Positions 55,216 to 64,000 of a stretch of DNA of 64,000 bases are shown piece by piece. The position numbers and the translations under genes are program-made. The DNA is from Cephalotrichum gorgonifer. Lineage: Eukaryota > Ascomycota > Sordariomycetes > Microascales > Microascaceae. The first letter of the stretch is position 1, and each line of letters opens with the position of its first letter. The notes beneath the pieces were generated by a model. The model searched no databases and was not told where the DNA came from. It was given only the letters and a program-made list of their open reading frames with translations. Where the stretch lies: contig ONZQ02000010.1 in assembly GCA_900312665.1 (NCBI GenBank), positions 1,262,278 to 1,326,277 of the forward strand, written 5' to 3'.

Positions 55216-56109
55216 TTTTCGGTTCAAGCACAAGACGACTAGAGTTAGGAGTGACCTGAGTTTCGAGGGAAAAGACGTCAATAGCCTGGTTGAGGTGCCT
55301 TTATATCGCCGCCTTCCCCTGAATACCAAAATGATGTTTAACTGCTCAGCATACAAGTAATATTCCATGCTCCTACGTACCTACTACAGGGTTCAGGTCC
55401 TGATTTTGACACTGTAACTTACCATATAGACATTACCGCACCAATAGCCATTCCTGTCTTCACCGACGGGCTACCAAATCTCGGCTAGTTCGTGCGTAAA
55501 TAGCTTAACTGGGCAGCCAAGGTAGTGGTGCATGCGGACCCTGGACCTTATTTTTCCGAACTTGTCGGCCCGGTTCGCCCTCGCCTCCCCCCGCCGCGAG
55601 GTTCAAGCGAAAATGACTCTCGGTGCCAGCGACTCCGTGTTCCCTCTCTCATCGCGGAGATGACCCCGCCGCGCCTCTCTTCTCCCCTCCTTCCCCCCCT
55701 TTTCTCCCACACGAGAGATTACGTCGCCGATCTCTTCACCCAGGATGGCGCGAAGACTGTTATTACTTCTACCGCGCAGCTGACTTACATACGTGCCGGC
55801 AAACCCCACACCACCATTCATTAGCCCTCTACCGGCTGACTTAGTTTTGTCACTTCCTGTTTCTACTTCGTCGTGCAGGAGGCCCGGAAGATTAGATGAG
55901 GTGCTGAATATTAAAATCGGGAAGCGTGATGTTTAGGAGGGTTTATCAACCCATGTGTAGGCTGGTGTTCCAAGAGAGAGAAATAAATACCTCAAATTCA
56001 ACTCAAATTCCCCTACGGCTTCAACCCACACCTGTTTCTCCAGCTTTATTGAGACCTAGAAACTTCCATTACAGCTATGGCCGACGACTTGTACTAGACT
56101 AGACATTCG
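55216..56109. other. intergenic, no gene seen
   Basis: About 900 nt: alpha-galactosidase promoter on the left, 3' region of the ankyrin gene on the right. The frames here have no recognised domain. Confidence 0.45.
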
Positions 56110-59100
56110 TCAAAACTCCTCTTCATAGAAGAGCTCGCACAACTGATCTAAGTCAATGTCTAAGAGGTTATCCGTGTCGTAATTACGAAAACCGCCGGTA
56201 TGCGGCTGTTGCAAAGGGTCGTATGTTGTAGTCTCCTTCATCGGCGTGTCGTCAAACAGGCGCGAAAGCTTGCTCCTCCAGTCGGTTGAAACGCTGATAT
56301 GGATAGAGCAGCTAAACTGGCTATAATCTGACCTCTCGAGGAGGACGGCCGCGCCAAATGAGTTAGACACACCAACTTTTGTCGATTGGCCCTCCCTGAG
56401 CTTCCACGAGGCGTAACTTGGCTTGCCGGACTTACGACCTGGGGGGCCCATTGACCCCACCACCGTAGTTCCGGACTCCTTCTCGGTAATGGGAATTTCC
56501 TCCCACCCCGACTTGCTAGGTAGTACCCTAGCATGGGCAACTGAAGCACCCGGAGTGGTTTCCTCCATTGCCTTTGGCGATTTCCGTGCGTATCTCCCGT
56601 AGGGCGCGATTGCTAATATCGCCGGATCCTCGACGTCTGCACAGACAAACTCAATGCTGGCCTCAGTTATGCGGCGGTCTCTCTTGTACGAATAGAAGCG
56701 GAATTCGTAGACCAGCAGAGTGGCCGGGCTAAGGCCATAGCGGAGGTGGCCGTGAACCTCATGCCTACACAAGCAGGTTATCTCAAAGGGTTCTTGCAGC
56801 TGGTGGATTATTCGCCATCTGTCGATGCTGTCTCGACTAGGGCCAGCCGCCCGGTACTCCGCCACCGAGGAATACTTGTTTGGTGATGGTGTCAAACCTA
56901 TAGACCCCGCTTGATCGGGTGTTCCGGCCTGCCGGGTAACATCATCGGTCCCCAGGCGTGGGAACCTGAGAAGAACCAAGTCCTGCTCCTCTGTCCAAGA
57001 CGTGGGGACAGCCTCGGAAGTAAAGAAAATGCTTGTGGCTTGTTCCCTTTGAAAGTTCCGAAGCGTGCCCAAGAGCCCGTATTGGCTACTAAGTAGGTCT
57101 TCCGATTCGACAAGATCGCCAATGAGAAGGAATACCCTTGAATACTTGGCCATAACAACCTTCAGCGCCATGACAGTGTCTATTTCTGATGGCGACTTTC
57201 GTCCATTTTCGTGCTGCTGATACATCGTCTGTAGAGCGGTCCGCACAGAGACATTGCGAAGCAAAGGCTCGCTCAGCTGTTTAAGGAAGGCGCCCAACGG
57301 ATTGCGTGTGCCATGTCGGCGCCCATTAAGCCAGACTGGGAGAATCTGGGCGATACCGACGGTTTCCTGGTGACTTTTGAACCGTGCATTGAGGTCGCGG
57401 GCGACGGTAGAGGTGGCGAATACCCTTTCTGTGGGGGTACCGCCCAGAAAGAAGAAAGACTTCCCAGAGCCAGCTGACCACATATTGTACTCCGAAGAAT
57501 AAAGGAGCCATTGATCGATGGCAAGACTTCGTGTCGGAACTATGTAGGCTCCAGAGTCAGAATCGGGTGAAATCCAGTCGAGGATCGCTTTGATTCCCGA
57601 GCTGATGTGGGTATATCGAGGCCTCCGGTGATTGTCATCCTCCGCCATATCACTAGCTCCATTATCAAGTAACAGTTGAACAAGAACTTCGTCGTCCCTC
57701 TCGGCGGCGCGATGGAGCGGCGTCTGGCCGTACGGTCCTCTATGGCCGACGTCGGCATTGTTCTTCAGAAGCAGCTGAACGACATGTATATGTCCACATT
57801 GAACAGCAACGTATAGCGGTGTCCGACCAGATATATCCGTTGCATCAATGCCGGCCCCATTCTCGAGAAGGTAGTCGACAACAGGGAGATACCCGCCCCG
57901 AGCAGCCATATGTAGCGGTGTTGAGCCGGTTCTGACCCCCATGTTCACATTCGCACCACGCCTGTGAAGTTGCTGAACGATATTCTTATAACCGTTACTA
58001 GCAGCAATATATAGCGGTGTCCGGCTGGATTGATCTCTTATATTGACATTGGCATGCTTGTCGAGGAGCTGCTGGACAATCTCACTATACCCGCCAGAAG
58101 CAGCAAGATGTAGTGGAGCTTGGTCTGATGTATCCCTTGCATCGACATCAGCACCGTCATTGAGTAGGTGCTCAACTAGGACTTCATTCCCGTTTGCGGC
58201 GGCCAAATAGAGCGATGTCCGGCCGAATTTATCTTTTTTGTCGATATCGGAAGCAGGATGGTCTGATAGAGAGGCGTTTGTATCGTCTGCTGAGATTCTA
58301 GGCCTATCGTCGAGGGCCTCAGCCACGTAATTTTCCGTTGTCTCGGAGTCAATATACCTTGGCGCCTGGTCAAGTCCCACCGGAAACTTGGCGTCAAGAC
58401 CCTTCTCGTGAATCAGGCGACGGATGGCCCGATAAGCAGCCGTGTCGAACATCTCGGACACAAATCGTGCCACGAAAGGCTCGAGACAGTCCTCGTCCAG
58501 GAAGTATTCAGCTGGCACGGGCGGAGGGCCATGTCGGGGAGAGTGAGAGTCGAGATATACGTCAGCCCAGATGTCTGACATGTCTTTGTCTTCGGGAGAT
58601 ATTAAGGCTATATCCGCATACGCACCAGGATCTCTGCAGTCACAGTCGGCCCGATCGCATCGGTTAACATCGAAGACTAGAGGATCTTCGATGTCGCTCC
58701 GTCCGGTGCTTTGTCGGCCAATCACCGTCGAGCTTTTGCCGTCATCATCTTTGTAGGAGATATCGTCGCGATACGGAGGGAGGAAAAGGGCGACGTCCTG
58801 CATGTGCTGCCTAATATGAATCCGAAGTTCCCTCTGGGCCTCGGGGGTATTCGGAGCCGGGAACCGCCTTTCTACCACATCTGGATAGCCGCCGCAGAAA
58901 GGGCAGCTGTCGAATAGGAACACCGCTCTCCGGCAGCTGGCATCCTTCCTGGCAGCCAATTCCTCCTCCGAAAGACTTGCATGGATCTGGATGTATTCTT
59001 CGAACTCGCCCTCGCCGAGGTCTTGGTGATTGCCATCAGGCATGTCGACGTGATAGCGCTCTTCCATGTGATCTTGCAAATGCCGAAGTAGACCGTCAAA

Positions 59101-60400
59101 TGTATTCGGTACGTCAAACGGCGCATGGCAGGAGTCAAGGGTACAGAAGTATGGCTCGAAGTCCTGCATGACGTGCCGGCTATTTTATGGGCGATGGTTA
59201 GCAAGAAGTAGTGGACTCTGAGAATGGCAAGGGAAGAAGAGGAAGGGGGAACCCACCTCCATTGGCTTTTTTCGGCCTCACGGGCACGAAACTCGAGACG
59301 GCAATAAGGACACTGGAAAGCGCCATTGCTTACGCGAGGGGGTAACGGGAACCCGGGATGTCGCAGCGCCACCGAGACCACGCTCTCCGCTCGCTCCGGC
59401 CGCCTTGGCTCGGTCGACAGGACCAGTTTAGTTCCTGTTGTCTGGGAGTATATGGTAGGTTGGGCTTGTGGGATAGCTTCAGTCGACGCGTCTACCCTAC
59501 TTGGTGCCTTCTGCGACATGATCACGGGTGGCGAGTCGTGGCCGTCTTTGAGCCCGGGCTGAGATTCGGCGACTAGGTCTAGCTGCCTTCCAACAGCGTT
59601 GGCGGCTCGCTTTTTCTGGTGGGCCTTCAAGTAGTCGAAACGAATCCTCCGTCGGGCGAACGACTCGGCCAATCTTTCCTGGAAGATTTCGGATGCAGCC
59701 TCAAACTCTGTCTTAACTTTCCACATTGCCAACCTCTTATATCCTTCGTAAGCCGCCTTGGGGCCTTCTTTCTGTCGGTATAGCTCAATACGCTCACGAC
59801 GATGCCCGGCTCCGGCGCTTTCGATCCGGAGCGCGTGTCCGTGAAGTCTTTCGATGGTATCTCCGATATGATCCTGCAAATCAAGATTACGCTTCCTCCA
59901 TGCCGATGCGGTACTATCTTCCGTATCTCCAAGTTCTGGGGGGTCGGAGGAGAGTGACTCGAAGGAGAGTGAGGAACCTTCTGACTCGGCATCGTCAAAA
60001 CTAGGGTCCAGGCTGCCGACTCTTGCCACTTCTTCGGCAGGCTTTCGCAATTCTAATTCTAGTTAGCGTCTACTGATACTGAGAAGGACAGCTGGTGAGA
60101 ACAACCCCTGAGGTCTTGGTTGAGCGACTGGAGCAAATGGAGGAGAATGTTGCACATTTCGGGCACGTCTTTGAGCCGGACGTCGATAGATCGGAGGCCC
60201 TCACCGTCGACGCCGACCTTGACGCACCACAGGTTGAACTCGGCGTATTGATGGGATGCCCAGTGACCTGCTTCAGCTTTCGCTGCATCTTCGCGTGTCT
60301 CTTCGACGTGCAGAAGCTCTTGAAGATGACCTCGACAGCTTTGGGCCATCAGCCTCAGGCTGAGGGTATCTTTGGGATCTGACTCGTGTTCCCAATCCAT
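56110..60400 (-). CDS. zinc-finger/ankyrin protein with degenerate NACHT-like region
   Basis: Three exons: 60106-60400, 59257-60058, 56110-59179; joined 4167 nt, 1388 aa. N-terminal 340 residues are charged and helical. A C2H2-like region spans the exon 2/3 join (FQCPYCRLEFRA, then WSRHVMQDFEPYFC and LLRHLQDHM), followed by SCPFCGG near residue 458. Six ankyrin repeats lie at about 680-877. After them, residues about 920-1070 align by eye with a fungal NACHT: WLLYSSEYNMW, FFFLGGTPTERV where the P-loop GxPGSGKT should be, and RVFLLIGDLVES where the Walker B LVDALDE should be. Both nucleotide-binding motifs are therefore lost. The last 300 residues have no recognised domain. Donor of intron 1 (GTTGTT) is weak but phase and GCTAAC branch point fit. 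It is head-to-head with the S8 protease gene. Confidence 0.78.
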
Positions 60401-60826
60401 CGCGAATTCGATTCAATGGTTCCAGAGGACAACAGTCCACGGAATCAAAGCTCCCAGCCGGCCTTGTTTTCTTTGATCAGCACAGATAAACCAAGGTAAT
60501 TGGGCAGGTTGGTTCTTTCTACTGCGGGGTAAAGTTATCCTCCTAATCCCGCCCGCTGAAGGTCGCGCCTTCCTGGTTTTACCAGTCTGACAAGGTGGTG
60601 TCAAGGATGCAAATGGTGACTATGTGGCTGATAAATTGTGACACGCCCCATGTGATTTTATCTTCACCCCTCCCACACGGGGAACGAGGGAGGGTTCCGG
60701 CCCGTCCCCGCTTGTCGTTCCCTTCCCACGTAGAATTCCACCGCTCCTTTGTTACAACTCATTCCTTCGTGCACACTGCACACTCCACGCCCGTATCTCG
60801 ACGGCCCATCGCCGCAGGCGACAATT
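60401..60826. promoter_or_regulatory. shared divergent promoter, ankyrin gene and S8 protease gene
   Basis: 426 nt separate the two ATGs. A compact bidirectional promoter is expected here, which would allow co-expression. No specific element recognised. Confidence 0.5.
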
Positions 60827-63800
60827 ATGTGGCAACTTATTCTTCTCGGGAGCGTCATTCCCGCATTCCGGGCTCTCGCTTTCGACGCGTGCGACAAGCT
60901 GGACGCAGATCTGGCCAGAGACGCAGAGGACTGCTACTCCGACATTGTCAATATAGGCCACGCCCTATCCATGTCCCACGGCGAATTCACGTATGGGTTG
61001 AAAGAAAGTACCGTTACTAGGCTCTTGGCGGCTCTAGACAACCGGCTTCCGTCGGGATGGACAGCTCCACACAGCCGGGGGTGGGCCTTGTTTCGCCTTA
61101 CCAAGTCGTTATCAGTATGCCTTAACCCTACATGTATAGCCTAACTAGTGGCTCGATCTCCACATGTCCCTAACGATTCCCAAGGTGGCTTCTCCGGAAC
61201 CCGGCGAAACCGACCAGTTTCCCAAGCTACTGGCCCTGTCTAAATATATCGAGTCCTGCGGTCTCGGTGGGTTTGAAGAGTGCCTCCAGTTACCGAGCCA
61301 GACGCGTGACGAGTGCGACCGTTATTTGAACATCGTCGGTGTCGACGTTTCCATCTTTCACAAAAGCGAGAGGCGGTCCAAGGAAAAACGCGGAAAATTC
61401 CTCCGTCGCGTTAAGGACGCCCGTAAGCATCTCCTCGACCTGTATTGTCGAGATGATTCTGGAGGCGACACCGAAGAACTCGAGCTGCCTCAGCATCCAA
61501 GCCACGGAATAAAGGAGCATGCCAACAGGGTTTACCGCCTTATGGAGCTCAACTGGCAGTGCAGCTGTATCCAGGGACCGGCAGTGTCGCGGACGAGGAG
61601 GAAAGAAGCTCGGCTCAGTCTTATCCGATACCGCCAGTTGGCGCTGAGGTTGTCATCCCAAGAGACCCGGTCCCAGAGTCGACGTCAAACAAAGTTCGAG
61701 GTTCTTTTGCCCGCCTGCGAGGATAGGACTGAGTGGAAGGTGACCAACGTCGAAGTTAAGAAAACGAGGTGAGATAAAGCTCTGGCCATTCCGTATCTTC
61801 GATATTCTAACCTCGGATCAGTTCCCCGACAAGGGAGGGACCGGGCATGATGGCGGTGAATCGAAATATTTGCGAGTTTCTATCGAGAAACAGAGGATTT
61901 CAGGTCGACTTCTTGGCTGAAATGGATGCCTTATGGCATCTCAGACCTGAACTACGGGAGGATTCCGTCGACCACTATACCACCATGGAGTCTCTCCATA
62001 GCCTCTTGGGAGATACCCTCCGCACATCCGACCTTGCAATATCCACGCCTCGCGAGAAGCTGACGTTATGCTACATGCTTGCCAGCTCCATGCTCTTCTT
62101 GTATCCGGGGTCCTGGCTGCGGAGCTCTTGGAGCAGTGCCGACATCTACTTCGCACGCCGTGTCGACAGACCGGCCTCTTCTACGTTGACATTCCCGTAT
62201 CTATCCGTCAGACTCCAAGAAGCGTCCAATGGTTCAAATCCTATGGAGGAACATATGCAATACCACGAGCATCCCGCCCTCCTGGCCCTAGGCATTATCT
62301 TCCTTGAGATCGCCACTGGTGAAAGGTTTACACCATCTTCTGGGCGGGACCAGACTAACAGTGACGGGTTACAAGCATGGCAGAAGTTGAAGGCGTTAGA
62401 CGATCCAAATGCTAGCCCTCACTTCAGACAAATCCCAAAAAGTCTCAAGACCGCCATCGGCTTTTGCCTGAAGTTGCAGCCGCCGTCAAACCTACTAAGC
62501 AATGCCCTGGCAGAAGAGGGTCCCATCCGACAGTATATACTGACTCGCATAGTTGGGCCGTTGGCAATCGATCTTAGGGACCGCTATAATGTTCGCTTGG
62601 AAGACCTTCATGAGGCGATAGCCCCTGGGAAGAATACTCGTCGTAATGGCGGGAACTCGAGTCAATGGGTGCTACGGACAGCCCAAGACCAGATCCTTTC
62701 TTCAATAGACGAGATTGGCGAGACAACCGCCGCCCTTCTCGAGACTGAAGCTCCTACTGAGTCGCAACCCGTACGGGGGGACCTAACCTTTGCGGAGAGA
62801 CGCGAACTTTGCCTTCTTGCGGACGGGGCGGGGGGAGAAGTTTCGGTCGACGATCGCAAGTGGGTGATACAAAGCTTTTTAAACCCCACATACAGATTCG
62901 GCGTCAGGTTTATGACTGACATTGAAATAATTTAGGAAAGAGATAGCCCAGGAATGGCTTGAGTATCACCATGCCGCCCTTGCCGACATTGACCGGCGCC
63001 GTCCCGGCACTAGGCACGAACGTGTTAAAATTGCTATATTGGACAGCGGTGTCGAGTTATCGCACGACCTGAAAGGAATGTACAATTCCGAAGCGGATCC
63101 GAGGATAATATACAAGAGCTGGATCGACCCTGACCCGGACTCAGAGACAAACCCAGAATGGAAAGACGATGTTGGCCACGGCACGCACCTAGCCGTACTG
63201 TTACGCAAAACTGCCCCAGAGGCCATTATCCATGTTGCGAGGGTATTCAAAAAGAAGCCCAATGCTGGCAAGTCAGCTAAACTAATTGCGGAAGTAAGTA
63301 GTATTATGCGCTGTTTACTGTCGAGCAGCACATTGATAGCTAACGCAATCTGGCCCACTTAGGCTCTGAGATATGCCGTTGATACTTGGGAGGTCGACAT
63401 AATCGTCATGTCGTTCGGATTTGGGACGGAAAGCATCGTACTTTCCGAGGCAATCGACCACGCGGCCTACAAGAAAGTCCTCATGTTTGCAGCGGCCTCG
63501 AACGATGGCAAGAACCGCCCCGGGGGTGTGGCGTGGCCAGCATCAAAGACGGGTGTCTTCTGCATTCATTCGGCAGACGGCTACGGCAATGCGTCATCTT
63601 TCACCCCGAGCCCACGGGATAACAAGAGGATCATGGTCCTCGGAGAATGCGTCAAGTCCGCGTGGCCGGAGAAGTTGAAGGCGGCCGGGGACCACAAGCT
63701 CATGAGCGGCACGTCTTGCGCTGCACCAATCGCGGCCGGCATCGCGGCTGTTGTTCTCGACTATGCGAGGGACTTTCTAGACCAGCGAGAGTGGGACCGT

Positions 63801-63953
63801 CTCCGCACGTATGATTCGATGCTGCGCATGTTCGACAAGCTGAGAGACGGTGATGCTACTACTGGCTACTGGTGGATTAGACACTGGACACTGTTCGATT
63901 CGGATAAAGACGAGTATTGGATACAGGGGGAGGTCAAAGGTTGTATTGGCTAA
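60827..63953 (+). CDS. DUF7580-like helical domain fused to subtilisin (S8) protease
   Basis: Exons: 60827-61114, 61185-61768, 61822 to about 62880-62935, then about 62936-62954 to 63293, and 63363-63953. The N-terminal 600 residues are helical and resemble the fungal DUF7580 region (EFTYGLKESTVTRLLAAL; PALLALGIIFLEIATGERF). The C-terminal S8 domain has an intact triad: Asp in KIAILDSGVE, His in DDVGHGTHLAVLL, Ser in LMSGTSCAAPIAAG, with Asn in AAASNDGKN for the oxyanion hole. The join between the two parts is unresolved: the frame stops at 62935 and the protease reading starts just beyond; the best candidates are a 49-nt intron (62905-62953) or one from 62864 to the same acceptor. No propeptide is evident, so it is probably intracellular; the hydrophobic first 18 residues could instead be a leader if the start is right. 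Confidence 0.78.
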
Positions 63954-64000
63954 GCTACAAAGTCTTCCCAAGTGGCCAACCAACGGAACAAGCAGTGCGT

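Noticed and set aside
61115..61148. 34-nt intron ending at CTAACTAG in the S8 gene
   Set aside because: Too short; the acceptor at 61184, 70 nt from the donor, has a CCCTAAC branch point and keeps the frame.
1..64000. CRISPR array, operons or ribosome-binding sites
   Set aside because: Spliceosomal introns and gene families show a fungal nuclear genome; no regularly spaced repeats seen.

Overview
The window looks like nuclear DNA of a filamentous ascomycete (Pezizomycotina, probably Sordariomycete-like; that rank is inference). Evidence: genes carry short GT-AG introns (about 50-100 nt) with CTAAC-type branch points, GC-rich third positions, and fungus-specific families (HET, Zn(II)2Cys6 regulator, PDR-type ABC transporter, HeLo-like N-domain, DUF3176, SET9). 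Nothing suggests operons; genes are monocistronic on both strands. I built the exon models by hand from splice signals and reading-frame continuity, and the joined lengths were checked to be multiples of three where stated.

Layout. 0-10 kb: conserved genes, namely the end of an LrgB-like membrane protein (cut by the left edge), a PIN1/ESS1 prolyl isomerase, a BCS1-like AAA ATPase and an Xaa-Pro aminopeptidase with a possible mitochondrial leader. 10-20 kb: an accessory stretch with a gag-only retrotransposon relic, a HET-domain gene, a divergent polytopic membrane gene, a nucleoside-hydrolase-like gene and a HeLo-like/coiled-coil gene. 21-27 kb: a conserved block with a Ser/Thr-rich single-pass membrane protein, the SET9 H4K20 methyltransferase, mitochondrial ribosomal protein uL14m and RNA polymerase II subunit RPB9. 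27-31 kb: gene-poor and AT-richer, but holding a four-exon gene for a 70-residue protein. 31-39 kb: a dynamin-superfamily GTPase with seven exons, a second HET gene broken by frameshifts, and a GIY-YIG (T5orf172-type) protein. 42-53 kb: a DUF3176 membrane protein, then a Zn(II)2Cys6 regulator transcribed away from a ten-exon PDR-type drug-efflux pump, a likely regulator-target pair. 53-55 kb: secreted GH27 alpha-galactosidase. 56-64 kb: a head-to-head pair, a zinc-finger/ankyrin protein with a degenerate NACHT-like region and a helical-domain/subtilisin (S8) protein with an intact catalytic triad.

The most interesting material is the immunity or programmed-cell-death-like content: two HET genes, a HeLo-like protein, a dynamin-like GTPase, a nucleoside-hydrolase-like protein and, above all, the divergent ankyrin/pseudo-NACHT and subtilisin pair at the right end. 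That pair resembles a fungal NLR split over two genes, with the protease effector and the repeat/NTPase-like sensor encoded separately.
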